Below are positions 34,951 to 42,908 of a stretch of DNA of 64,000 nucleotides, piece after piece. The first letter of the stretch is position 1, and each line of letters starts with the position of its first letter. A model generated the notes under the pieces. The model saw nothing but the letters and a program-made list of their open reading frames with translations. It ran no database searches and was not told where the DNA came from. The position numbers and the translations under genes are program-made. Source of the DNA: GCA-002697625 sp002697625 (GTDB lineage: Bacteria; Bacteroidota; Bacteroidia; Flavobacteriales; BACL11); assembly GCA_964004625.1 (NCBI GenBank), contig CAXFOB010000039.1:124001-188000 (forward strand). The letters are read 5' to 3'.

Positions 34951-35799
34951 TTAGTAATCGCAACCTTTAGTATTTCCTTTTAATCGGAAAGAAAGTGTAA
35001 CTCCAGCAAAAGAATACCAATCTTTATTAGTTTCGTCTCCTCTTGCGATACCAGCTTGTTGAGGACCGTCTAAACTTCTATCTGACAGTTCTATTGTGAT
35101 ATTGTCAAATTCAGAAGGCAAACCAGCATAAGTAGTACTTACATCATCAATGTAGTCTGTAAATGTTTTTCTTAAGCCGTACTCAAGAATAATATTAACA
35201 TCATCTGAAACTCCAATTTTGACACCTCCTCCAAAAGGAATAGACATTTGAGTTAATGCATATTTTTTTCTATTTGGAAATGCAGTAGTCCCTTGTCCTT
35301 CAGTTCCTAATTCTTGTAGCGCGTACCATTGTCCGTCCGAAGCTTCTGCTCTCGGATTAAAATTAAATAAAGAAACTCCTGTAAAGACAAAAGGAGTAAA
35401 TGGATAAAGTGAGTTTCCTGTTTCGTATGGAAGAAAGTTAAATTCAACCTGACCAGAAAGTTCTATAACATCTGATTTGAAATGTAAATTTCGATTTTTA
35501 TTTATATTATCAGAACTTTTTGCATCATCCGCGTATACATTTGTGTATAATATACAGGATTTAAAGGAAAATCTTCTGTCAAAGTTTTTACGAAATGTAA
35601 TACCACCAGCTGCTCTTATGTTGTTAAAGTGCGTATTATTTAAATCTCCAATATAATACCCTGTTCCTCCCAAAATACCAAATTCTTGATTTGGTTCATA
35701 TTGAGCATTAGCATTAGCATTAGAAACAATCAAGAAAATAATAGACAAAACAATATTTTTCCACCTAGTTATAATGTCTTTTAAGGATGTATTCTTCAT
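34951..35799 (-). CDS. porG: PorG-like (DUF6089) outer-membrane protein
   Basis: Predicted outer-membrane beta-barrel of 282 residues with a signal peptide (about 15-33, VLSIIFLIVSNANANAQ) and the DUF6089 start FGILGGTGYYIGDLNNTHFNNIRAAGGITFRKNF. In Porphyromonas the homologue PorG is part of the type IX secretion system and sits in the same place next to uppS and bamA. Assignment rests on family resemblance and synteny. Whether it has a T9SS role here is inferred, as no other T9SS gene is in the window. Confidence 0.75.
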   Translation of the reverse strand: MKNTSLKDIITRWKNIVLSIIFLIVSNANANAQYEPNQEFGILGGTGYYIGDLNNTHFNNIRAAGGITFRKNFDRRFSFKSCILYTNVYADDAKSSDNINKNRNLHFKSDVIELSGQVEFNFLPYETGNSLYPFTPFVFTGVSLFNFNPRAEASDGQWYALQELGTEGQGTTAFPNRKKYALTQMSIPFGGGVKIGVSDDVNIILEYGLRKTFTDYIDDVSTTYAGLPSEFDNITIELSDRSLDGPQQAGIARGDETNKDWYSFAGVTLSFRLKGNTKGCDY

Positions 35800-35818
35800 A
35801 ATTTTAAAAATATAGTTG

Positions 35819-35826
35819 CAAATATA
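35819..35826 (-). promoter_or_regulatory. -7 promoter element of porG-uppS-bamA-ompH
   Basis: TATATTTG on the minus strand, 19 bases before the porG ATG. It would drive the five-gene outer-membrane set. Confidence 0.5.
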
Positions 35827-35853
35827 CTGAAAATGAACTTTTATAACTACTTA

Positions 35854-36729
35854 TTAATTTCTTTTATCAGACCCCCACATTAATTTTGTTCTGATTGTGG
35901 TAATGAAAGAATTATCTTTCGGTTCAATAAGGTTTATCTTAAAGTTTGCTTTTCGGACAATAAGTTCTAATGACGAATCGAAGGCTCTTGACCTTGAATC
36001 TAATGAAACAAGAGCAAGTTGATCTCTATCTTCCACCTTTAACCGAATTGTGCTTTTCTCATTAACTATTATAGGACGAACATTCAAATTATGTGGAGCA
36101 ATAGGAGCTATAATTACATTTTCAGTTCCTGGTAAAATAATAGGACCTCCACAACTTAAAGAATATCCGGTAGAACCAGTTGGAGTAGAAATCAGTAGTC
36201 CGTCCGCCCAATAAGAATTTAGAAATTCATCATCTATAAACGCATCAATTCTAATCATGGAAGACGTATCTTTTTTTACAATTGCTACCTCATTTAATGC
36301 AAAATTAGTGGTTCCAAATAAATTATTTTCTGTTTCTAATTGTAAAACAGTTCTGTTTCTTATTTTATATTCACCATTAAGAACATTATCTACAGCTACA
36401 TCAATTTGTTCGGTAGATATGCTTGATATAAAACCTAGTCTACCGGTATTGATTCCCATAATTGGAATGTTACTTTCTCTAACATAAGTTACCGCTCTAA
36501 GAAGAGTTCCATCCCCTCCAATCGAAAATAGATAATTGATATTATCCTCTGAAGTTATTCTTTCAAATGTATTAACATTATCAGAAAAATCGATAGAATC
36601 TTGTAAGAAATCATAAAACTGCTGATGAACAACGATCTCAATATTTTCGATTTCTAACTTTTGGATTAAGTGTTTTATATACTTAATATAAGTTGACGAA
36701 AATTCATTTCCAAAAAGGGCTATTTTCAT
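35854..36729 (-). CDS. nadK: NAD kinase
   Basis: Phosphorylates NAD to NADP with ATP in the cytoplasm. The key motif FSIGGDGTLLRAV is near residue 72, followed by GINTGRLGFIS. The STPTGSTGYSLSCGGPI loop is near 175. Length 291 residues is normal. It has its own TATATTTG element in the 43-base gap after the CBS gene, so it may be expressed both from that promoter and by read-through. Confidence 0.96.
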   Translation of the reverse strand: MKIALFGNEFSSTYIKYIKHLIQKLEIENIEIVVHQQFYDFLQDSIDFSDNVNTFERITSEDNINYLFSIGGDGTLLRAVTYVRESNIPIMGINTGRLGFISSISTEQIDVAVDNVLNGEYKIRNRTVLQLETENNLFGTTNFALNEVAIVKKDTSSMIRIDAFIDDEFLNSYWADGLLISTPTGSTGYSLSCGGPIILPGTENVIIAPIAPHNLNVRPIIVNEKSTIRLKVEDRDQLALVSLDSRSRAFDSSLELIVRKANFKINLIEPKDNSFITTIRTKLMWGSDKRN

Positions 36730-36752
36730 TATTTATTATCTTAAATATTTTA

Positions 36753-36760
36753 CAAATATA
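36753..36760 (-). promoter_or_regulatory. -7 promoter element of nadK
   Basis: TATATTTG on the minus strand, 23 bases before the nadK ATG and downstream of the CBS gene stop. Confidence 0.5.
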
Positions 36761-36772
36761 TTTATAATTAGA

Positions 36773-37435
36773 TTAAGGATTCAAAAATCTCATTAATTGC
36801 TCGTACCTTTCCACAAAATCGGTATTAGGATCCTCTTCTTTGTACGAGGCTTTTACATTATATTCGTATCTTTCTAAATCTTTTATTATTGCAGTAATAT
36901 CTGTTTTGTTTAGTTTTATTGTTAGTTCCATTTTTGTAGAATCTTTTTTAGAGATAACATAAGAACTTAGTATTTTAGTATCATTACTTTCTATAATATT
37001 TGCAATTTCTGTCATGGAGTAATCGTTATTGTTCATTTGTAAAACAATAACACCACCAATAGATTGTATGGCCGCTGAATTTGCAATAGTATATAATAAT
37101 TTTCTATTGGTTATCACTCCTTGATATTGTTGTTCGTTATCTAGTACAGGAACAACTGACAAGTTGTTTTTTTCTAACACCTCAATAATATCAAATAAAT
37201 GTTGACTATGTAGTACATGCGGAGAAGCAAGATTCGGCAAATGCTCTTCAATATATTCTGCTTTAGAGGACCAATTCATTATTTCTTTATCTGATATTAC
37301 ACCCAAATAAAAGTTGTTTTTTACCACCGCTAAATGATTAACTCTATATAAATCCATTAATTCTAAAGCTCTGTTTCCATCTTCATCAGGATGAATACCT
37401 TGTATGGTAGAAGAAATAAGTCTATGTGCTTGCAT
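36773..37435 (-). CDS. CBS domain-pair protein
   Basis: Small cytosolic protein with two tandem CBS motifs (about residues 1-60 and 65-125: ELMDLYRVNHLAVVKNNFYLGVISDKEIM and VLEKNNLSVVPVLDNEQQYQGVITNRKLL), which usually bind adenine nucleotides. The C-terminal part (about 130-220, GGVIVLQMNNNDYSMTEIANIIE) looks ACT-like. I take the ATG at 37435 instead of the TTG at 37450: the latter falls beside the promoter, and TATGTTTG lies four bases before the ATG. Conserved next to nadK in Bacteroidota. The target is unknown. Confidence 0.85.
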   Translation of the reverse strand: MQAHRLISSTIQGIHPDEDGNRALELMDLYRVNHLAVVKNNFYLGVISDKEIMNWSSKAEYIEEHLPNLASPHVLHSQHLFDIIEVLEKNNLSVVPVLDNEQQYQGVITNRKLLYTIANSAAIQSIGGVIVLQMNNNDYSMTEIANIIESNDTKILSSYVISKKDSTKMELTIKLNKTDITAIIKDLERYEYNVKASYKEEDPNTDFVERYEQLMRFLNP

Positions 37436-37439
37436 AGGG

Positions 37440-37463
37440 CAAACATACAATTTTATACTTTTG
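37440..37463. promoter_or_regulatory. Compact divergent promoter (CBS gene / pdxJ)
   Basis: TATGTTTG on the minus strand (37440-37447) is four bases before the CBS ATG. TACTTTTG on the plus strand (37456-37463) is four bases before the pdxJ ATG. The two start codons are only 32 bases apart, and both mRNAs are predicted to be almost leaderless. Confidence 0.6.
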
Positions 37464-37467
37464 CATT

Positions 37468-38178
37468 ATGAAAAAACTAAGTGTAAACATAAATAAGATA
37501 GCTACTATAAGAAATGCTAGAGGAGGGAATACTCCAAATGTATTAGAAGCAGCTATCAATTGTCAGAAGTTCGGTGCAGATGGAATAACTATACATCCTA
37601 GAACAGATGAAAGACACATTACTAAAAAGGATGTATACGACATAAAACCTATCATTAATACAGAATATAATATAGAGGGATACCCTTCAGAAGATTTTAT
37701 AAAAATGGTGTTGGAAATAGAACCAGATCAAGTAACATTGGTTCCAGATGGGCCAAATGTATTGACTTCTTGTGCAGGTTGGGACACGATCAAATTTCAG
37801 GACTATTTGAGAGAAGTTATTAGTATTTTTAAAGAGGCTGGAATAAGAACTTCAATTTTTGTAAATCCTAGATTAGATATGATTCAAGGAGCGATAAATT
37901 GTGGGACAGATAGGATAGAACTCTATACAGAAGATTATGCTTTAGGATATAACAAAAACAAAGAAAAGGCAATAGCTCCTTATATTGAATCTGCAAAAAA
38001 AGCAACAGAATTAGGCCTTGGGATAAATGCAGGGCACGATTTGAGTTTAGAGAATCTGGCATATTTTGCTAAAGAAATTCCTAATTTGGATGAGGTTTCT
38101 ATTGGGCATGCACTTATTAGCGATGCGCTTTATTTGGGATTAGAAAATGCAATACAAATGTATAAAAGACTATTGTAA
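37468..38178 (+). CDS. pdxJ: Pyridoxine 5'-phosphate synthase
   Basis: Condenses 3-amino-2-oxopropyl phosphate with deoxyxylulose 5-phosphate to pyridoxine phosphate, the last ring-forming step of vitamin B6 synthesis. Signature: SVNINKIATIRNARGGNTPNV, GADGITIHPRTDERHI, QVTLVPD, and the C-terminal LGINAGHDLSLENL plus VSIGHALISDAL. Length 236 residues, complete. The hydrolase gene follows with no gap. Confidence 0.97.
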   Translation: MKKLSVNINKIATIRNARGGNTPNVLEAAINCQKFGADGITIHPRTDERHITKKDVYDIKPIINTEYNIEGYPSEDFIKMVLEIEPDQVTLVPDGPNVLTSCAGWDTIKFQDYLREVISIFKEAGIRTSIFVNPRLDMIQGAINCGTDRIELYTEDYALGYNKNKEKAIAPYIESAKKATELGLGINAGHDLSLENLAYFAKEIPNLDEVSIGHALISDALYLGLENAIQMYKRLL

Positions 38179-38946
38179 ATGAAATTACATTCGAAAAAAT
38201 ATGGGGATAAAGGGCAGGATTTAATTGTAATTCATGGTTTGTTTGGTATGAGTGATAATTGGAGTACATTAGGTAGAAAATTTTCCAAGCACTTCAAGGT
38301 GCATCTAATTGATCTAAGAAATCATGGACGATCTCCGCACTCAACAGAATTTAATTATGAGGTAATGTGTGAAGATTTGATTGAATACATTGAGGATTAT
38401 AATCTTAAAAAACCTTTAGTTATTGGTCACTCTCTTGGAGGGAAAGTCGCTATGAAACTTGCTTTTACGCATGCTGAAATATTAGAAAAACTTTTAATTG
38501 CAGATATTTCTCCGAGAAGATATAATACAAATTTCCATGAAAACTTATTAAAAATACTATATCGTCTTCCGCTAGAAGATTTTGAAAGAAGGGAAGATAT
38601 AGAAGAAATACTTGCAGAGACATTTGAGAATAGGGGAATGAGACTATTTTTAATGAAAAATCTTTTTAGAAATGAGCATAACAAATTTGGTTGGAGATTT
38701 AATATTGATGTTCTATTAGAAAAGGTTAGTAATATACAGGAAGCAGAGTTTATCAATTCTAAATGTAATGTGCCTACACTTTTTATTAGAGGAGGTGACT
38801 CTAATTATGTAACATCAGAAGATGAAATTATAATTAAAAAACATTTTACTAATTTTAGTATTTCAACAATTGAAGGAGCAGGCCATTGGTTACATGCTGA
38901 GAAACCAGATCTTTTTTATGATGAAGTTATAAAATTTATTTGTTAG
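38179..38946 (+). CDS. Alpha/beta-hydrolase (YbfF-like esterase)
   Basis: A single alpha/beta-hydrolase domain of 255 residues. The oxyanion region is VIHGLFGMSDNWSTLG; the nucleophile elbow is IGHSLGGKVA (Ser near residue 83). The LIDLRNHGRSPHS loop and C-terminal GAGHWLHAEKP supply the catalytic His, and a late Asp (RGGDSNYV) fits. It resembles the YbfF acyl-CoA/ester hydrolase group, substrate unknown. It starts right after the pdxJ stop and overlaps the convergent PqqB-like gene by four bases. Confidence 0.88.
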   Translation: MKLHSKKYGDKGQDLIVIHGLFGMSDNWSTLGRKFSKHFKVHLIDLRNHGRSPHSTEFNYEVMCEDLIEYIEDYNLKKPLVIGHSLGGKVAMKLAFTHAEILEKLLIADISPRRYNTNFHENLLKILYRLPLEDFERREDIEEILAETFENRGMRLFLMKNLFRNEHNKFGWRFNIDVLLEKVSNIQEAEFINSKCNVPTLFIRGGDSNYVTSEDEIIIKKHFTNFSISTIEGAGHWLHAEKPDLFYDEVIKFIC

Positions 38947-39815
38947 AGAAATAAACAAGATCCTTGGACAGCTATATTAAATCCATTATCATAAACTTTA
39001 TTTTTTTCCTTACTATTATCTATTAATAATGGATTTGTATGGTTCATATGAATAAAATATATCTTCTTTTTATTACGATTTGATAGTTTAGAAAATAATT
39101 CCATGCTTTCTTCGACCAATGGATGTGGAATCTGACTCATATCTCTGTTAAGCTCCCCATTTTTGTAAAAAGTAGCATCTAAAAAAGCGTAATCAGACTC
39201 TTTCACTATTGATATTATATCTTTGTTCCAAATTTCCCATTTATCAATGTCTGGTATAAAAATAGAGCTCTTTGATTTTGTTTGTATTTTAAAACCTACT
39301 GTTTCAGAATAATCGTCTCTATGAGGCACTAAAAAAGGAGTTATTCGAATCCGCTCATTTAATTGAATAAATGATTCGTTTTTCATTAGATTTAATGATA
39401 TATTTTTTGAGTTAACTAATTGAGACCATGGTGCGTTTCCCTCTATGAATTTCTTCATTTTAGGCATAACAAATACAGGTGTTTTTGATGTATTCATTCC
39501 TTCTTTACCAAAATACATTAGCCCAGTATAATGACCAATGTGAGCGTGTGTTATAAATATACCTTCAAGATTTTTCATTCCTGAGGTTTTATTCAAGAGA
39601 TGTAGTTGTTCTGTAATATTTGGTGTTGCATCTAAAATCCACTGCTGATTACTTATGGGGTCAACAATCGCTAGAGAGGTTACCATTTTCTTAAGTTCTG
39701 TTTTGTCCCATGCTAATTCACAACAACTTTCACTACAATTAATTTGAGGATATCCGGTATCTTGTGTGATTCCAAGTACCATTAGGTACGGAGTGGTTTT
39801 AATATCTTTTTTCAT
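38943..39815 (-). CDS. PqqB-like metallo-beta-lactamase-fold protein
   Basis: MBL-fold protein of 290 residues. It carries the variant metal motif THAHIGHYTG, where Asp of the normal HxHxDH is Gly, as in PqqB. Other family features are the N-terminal VLGITQDTGYPQINCSESCC cysteine cluster, FLVPHRDDYSETVGF, IFIPDIDKWE and FIHMNHTNPLL. There are no pqq biosynthesis genes nearby, so a PQQ role is doubtful; several Bacteroidota have such stand-alone copies. It is encoded downstream of the GNAT and LuxE-like genes on the same strand, with a 27-base gap. Confidence 0.78.
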   Translation of the reverse strand: MKKDIKTTPYLMVLGITQDTGYPQINCSESCCELAWDKTELKKMVTSLAIVDPISNQQWILDATPNITEQLHLLNKTSGMKNLEGIFITHAHIGHYTGLMYFGKEGMNTSKTPVFVMPKMKKFIEGNAPWSQLVNSKNISLNLMKNESFIQLNERIRITPFLVPHRDDYSETVGFKIQTKSKSSIFIPDIDKWEIWNKDIISIVKESDYAFLDATFYKNGELNRDMSQIPHPLVEESMELFSKLSNRNKKKIYFIHMNHTNPLLIDNSKEKNKVYDNGFNIAVQGSCLFL

Positions 39816-39842
39816 AAAATCATATTTAAAAATAATAGATGA

Positions 39843-40346
39843 TTATTTTATAATTTTTTCAAAACAGTGATATTTATCTTTGTTAGGTTTTAAATTAATT
39901 GTACCAAGTTCTTCATATCCTAATTTGCGATAAAAATTCATAGCTTTAGGGTTTCCTGAATAGGTGTCTAATCGAATAGAATTAAGTCCATTTTCAATTA
40001 CCAGTTTTTCAGTAAATATCATTAAATATTTTCCAATCTTGTTATTCCAAAACTCCTCTTTCACTGCTAATCGGTGCACTACCAAAAAAGAATTTGATTT
40101 ATCTTCCCAATTTATATCCAAATAAGTTTTGTCCTGAAGTTTATCAATATTAATTCCTCCTATTATTTCCCCATCAATTTCTATAATATAATAGGTTTGT
40201 GCTGTTATATCTTTAGTAATTACCTCTATATTTGGATATGTTTCATCCCATTGATCAATACCATTTTTCATCATCCCTGCAACGCAGGAATTGTACATAT
40301 TCATAATCTCGTTTAGGTCCGATATTTTAGCTTTTCTTATTTTCAT
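39843..40346 (-). CDS. GNAT family N-acetyltransferase
   Basis: A single GNAT domain of 167 residues: IRKAKISDLNEIMNMYNSC at the N-terminus, IIEIDGEIIGGINID, VVHRLAVKEEFWNNKIGKYLMIFTEKL (acetyl-CoA-binding motif A, slightly degenerate), and LDTYSGNPKAMNFYRKLGYEELG. The substrate is unknown. Its start overlaps the LuxE-like gene stop by four bases, so they are translated from one mRNA and may act on related substrates. Confidence 0.88.
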   Translation of the reverse strand: MKIRKAKISDLNEIMNMYNSCVAGMMKNGIDQWDETYPNIEVITKDITAQTYYIIEIDGEIIGGINIDKLQDKTYLDINWEDKSNSFLVVHRLAVKEEFWNNKIGKYLMIFTEKLVIENGLNSIRLDTYSGNPKAMNFYRKLGYEELGTINLKPNKDKYHCFEKIIK

Positions 40347-41320
40347 TGAATAAGCAAATTACATCCTCTTACATCTGAATTGTCAAATCTTCCTAAAACA
40401 GAGAATGACCCATCTTCTTTAGTTTTCCCTAAATCTTGTGTAGCAATAAACGGACAAGAATAAATATTAGCTAAATCTATTATATTCATCCCACCAGAAG
40501 CATTGTTCCCAACTATAGATAATGGATCATTTACATCTCTAATCAACACCTTTTTCCATGGTGGACTATAAAAAATTCCATCTCCTTTCGAATAGCTTTG
40601 CGAAAGTAATTCGGTCATCCCGTATTCAGAATGTATGTTATCTAATTCAAATGCAGATTTTAATAATTTATGGAGTTCTTCTTTTAAGTATTCTTTTTGT
40701 TTTCCTTTTGTTCCTCCCGTTTCCATTATAACAGTGTTTTTTAGTTGTTGAGGAAACTGATTTGCTAAATCTAATAATGCATAACTTACTCCAAATAAGA
40801 TTGTTTTTTGCCCATTTTCTTCTAATTCGGATATTGTTTCAGAAAGTCTTTTATAGTCATTTAGATAGAATCCACTTTTTGAATGTTTACTTGATTTTAT
40901 TAGGTCATCTACCATATATATTAAAGAGGATGCATCTCTTTCTCTGTAGTTTGGCAGAAGAGATAGTATGCAATAATCTTGTACATCTCCATAAAATAGT
41001 TGAAATGCCTTATGAAAACTAGATTTGTAGATATTTAAATCTGATATTAGATGTTTGCTTTGATTTCCTGTTGTCCCACTACTTAAAAAGATTTCTTCAA
41101 TTTTTTGACCTTGACATATAATTTGTTCTTCTTTGAAAAAAGAGATTGGTAAAAAAGGAATGTCTGTTAATTTATTAGGATTTTTCCCTTTTAATATTAT
41201 TTCAGAGTAAGCAGAATAAATAGGATTGTAATCCATCTGAAACTCAAATAACTGTAAGCAAATCCTTTCAAATTCATCATTATTTTGTATGTTAAATATT
41301 TTATCAATGATTTTATCCAC
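40343..41320 (-). CDS. LuxE-like acyl-protein synthetase / acyltransferase
   Basis: A 325-residue adenylate-forming-type enzyme of the LuxE family, which activates fatty acids as acyl-AMP and transfers them to a cysteine. Visible motifs are LPISFFKEEQI, the P-loop-like FLSSGTTGNQSKHLI (near 88-102), LLPNYRERDASSLIYMVDDLI, METGGTKG, HSEYGMTELLSQSYS and a C-terminal DLGKTKEDGSFSVLGRFDNSDVRGCN. The start is GTG at 41320, four bases after a TATTTTTG element. luxC, luxD, luxA and luxB are absent here, so bioluminescence is not implied. Such LuxE homologues are found in many Flavobacteria with unclear roles. Confidence 0.85.
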   Translation of the reverse strand: MDKIIDKIFNIQNNDEFERICLQLFEFQMDYNPIYSAYSEIILKGKNPNKLTDIPFLPISFFKEEQIICQGQKIEEIFLSSGTTGNQSKHLISDLNIYKSSFHKAFQLFYGDVQDYCILSLLPNYRERDASSLIYMVDDLIKSSKHSKSGFYLNDYKRLSETISELEENGQKTILFGVSYALLDLANQFPQQLKNTVIMETGGTKGKQKEYLKEELHKLLKSAFELDNIHSEYGMTELLSQSYSKGDGIFYSPPWKKVLIRDVNDPLSIVGNNASGGMNIIDLANIYSCPFIATQDLGKTKEDGSFSVLGRFDNSDVRGCNLLIQ

Positions 41321-41324
41321 TTAG

Positions 41325-41332
41325 CAAAAATA
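41325..41332 (-). promoter_or_regulatory. -7 promoter element of the LuxE-like/GNAT/PqqB-like unit
   Basis: TATTTTTG on the minus strand, then CTAA and the GTG start at 41320, so a near-leaderless mRNA is predicted. Confidence 0.55.
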
Positions 41333-41340
41333 TTATAAAA

Positions 41341-41365
41341 AAACGACACAATTATTGTGTCGTTT
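41341..41365 (-). terminator. Hairpin terminator closing the pst-phoU operon
   Basis: AAACGACACAA / TTGTGTCGTTT perfect 11-base stem with a TTA loop. In the minus direction it is followed by a T-rich run (41330s). It lies between the small ORF after phoU and the LuxE-like promoter. Confidence 0.8.
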
Positions 41366-41393
41366 AATTTAATATAATTTGTAGTTCAGTAGA

Positions 41394-41462
41394 CTAGAAA
41401 CCTAGTTTGTCGAAAAACTTTGCAAATCCTTCTGCAAATGACTTTGGTAAATCCGTCATCAT
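41394..41462 (-). CDS. Putative 22-residue amphipathic micropeptide downstream of phoU
   Basis: Below the usual ORF cut-off. The frame starts with two Met codons (MMTDLPKSF) and ends FFDKLGF before a TAG stop. The residues alternate Phe/Ala/Leu with Lys/Asp/Glu, so the middle could form an amphipathic helix with one aromatic face. It lies 18 bases after the phoU stop and 28 bases before the operon hairpin, so it would be the last cistron of the phosphate operon. An imperfect -7 element (TATCTTTC) lies about 8 bases ahead. There is no known family, and function is unknown. The alternative is that this is simply a 3' UTR. Confidence 0.4.
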   Translation of the reverse strand: MMTDLPKSFAEGFAKFFDKLGF

Positions 41463-41480
41463 AACATCGAAAGATAGTTG

Positions 41481-42140
41481 TTAAGTCTTTTTTTCTTTGT
41501 GTTTAATTACCTTTGCTTCTAGATGGAAAATAATTTCTTCACCAATATTCTTTAATGAATCACCAGCTCTCTCTATTTTTCTTATAGATGATAGTAAATA
41601 CATTAAATTTTCACGATTATATTTGTCAAAAAATTTAATGATAGATTTTCCGGCATTTTTATTATACTCATTAAGTCTTTTATCTTTTTTGAATATTTTT
41701 CTAGCAATCTTTGTATCTTCTTCTTCAAATGATTCAATGATATCGTCAATCATTGAATTAAATTCATTCAGCATATCATTCACTTGAAGGTTTTCTAAAA
41801 CTTCTTTCGGGTAGGCCTCTTCATTATTTGCTACATAGTTTGCAATACTTTCTGCAATATCAGCTACTCTTTCTAATTCATGATTTATTTTATATGTTGA
41901 CAAAACGAATCTTAGATCAATAGCTACTGGAGATAATAGAGCTAATATATTTTCACATTTTTTGTCAATAGTTATTTCAAGCGCATTAACTCTATTTTCT
42001 ATTGAAGATATTTCTTCAGCTATGTCTTGATCAAATTCTAAAATTGCAATTGCACTTTTTTTCCATTGGCTTTCTACCAGCAGAAACATGTTTAGTAATT
42101 CTTTTTTTAAAGAGTTTATTTCTTTTTCTAAATTATTCAT
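41481..42140 (-). CDS. phoU: Phosphate transport system regulator PhoU
   Basis: Cytoplasmic helical protein that links the Pst transporter to the PhoR kinase and represses the Pho response in high phosphate. Two three-helix PhoU repeats (about 10-100 and 110-205) carry metal-binding-type motifs: KINHELERVADIAESIANYV and IRKIERAGDSLKNIGEEIIFHLEAKV. Length 219 residues. It follows pstB after 11 bases, the usual order. Confidence 0.95.
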   Translation of the reverse strand: MNNLEKEINSLKKELLNMFLLVESQWKKSAIAILEFDQDIAEEISSIENRVNALEITIDKKCENILALLSPVAIDLRFVLSTYKINHELERVADIAESIANYVANNEEAYPKEVLENLQVNDMLNEFNSMIDDIIESFEEEDTKIARKIFKKDKRLNEYNKNAGKSIIKFFDKYNRENLMYLLSSIRKIERAGDSLKNIGEEIIFHLEAKVIKHKEKKT

Positions 42141-42151
42141 TTTAGTTAATT

Positions 42152-42907
42152 TTATCCAAATCTTCCAGTAATATAATTTTGAGTCCGTTCATTTTTGGGT
42201 TTTGTAAAAATAGTATCAGTTTTGTCATATTCAATAAGATCACCCATATAGAAAAAGGCAGTGAAGTCTGAAATTCTACTAGCTTGTTGCATATTATGAG
42301 TTACTATGATAATTGTATATTTTTCTTTTAATTGATGAATTAACTCTTCAACTTTTGCAGTTGCAATTGGATCTAGTGCAGAAGTAGGTTCGTCCATTAA
42401 TAAAATTTTAGGCTCAACTGCTAAGGTTCTTGCTATACACAGTCTTTGTTGCTGACCACCACTTAGAGCCAAGGCCGATTTGTCAAGATCATTTTTTACT
42501 TCATCCCACAATGCGGATTGTTCTAAAGCTTTTTTTACTCTCCTATTTAAAAAATCTTTATCCTTGATTCCTTGTATTTTTAATCCATACGAAACATTTT
42601 CAAATATGGACTTTGGAAATGGATTAGGTTTTTGAAAAACCATTCCTATACCTTTTCTTAGTTCATCAACTAAAACATTTTTTTCGTAGATGTTTTTACC
42701 GTCAATAACTATTTCGCCATTCATATTGAAACTATCAATATAGTCATTCATTCTATTAAATAGACGTAGATATGTTGATTTTCCACATCCAGATGGCCCA
42801 ATAAGAGCGGTAACAGCGTTCTCTTCAAATTGCATATTAACATTTCTAAGCGCTTGAAAATCTCCATAAAATACATCAATATTTTTTGCTTCAATTTTTG
42901 TTTTCAT
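42152..42907 (-). CDS. pstB: Phosphate ABC transporter ATP-binding protein
   Basis: ATPase that powers PstCA phosphate import at the inner membrane face. Walker A GPSGCGKST (near 37), Q-loop FQKPNPFPKSIFENVSYG, ABC signature LSGGQQQRLCIAR, Walker B ILLMDEPTSALDP and the H-loop VTHNMQQASRISD are all present. Length 251 residues. The gap to pstA is one base. Confidence 0.98.
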   Translation of the reverse strand: MKTKIEAKNIDVFYGDFQALRNVNMQFEENAVTALIGPSGCGKSTYLRLFNRMNDYIDSFNMNGEIVIDGKNIYEKNVLVDELRKGIGMVFQKPNPFPKSIFENVSYGLKIQGIKDKDFLNRRVKKALEQSALWDEVKNDLDKSALALSGGQQQRLCIARTLAVEPKILLMDEPTSALDPIATAKVEELIHQLKEKYTIIIVTHNMQQASRISDFTAFFYMGDLIEYDKTDTIFTKPKNERTQNYITGRFG

Positions 42908-42908
42908 T

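Noticed and set aside
38943..39815. PQQ biosynthesis because of the PqqB-like gene
   Set aside because: No pqqA, pqqC, pqqD or pqqE nearby, so the function cannot be taken from the name.
40343..41320. Bioluminescence system because of the LuxE-like gene
   Set aside because: No luxA, luxB, luxC or luxD in the window; LuxE homologues are common in non-luminous Flavobacteria.
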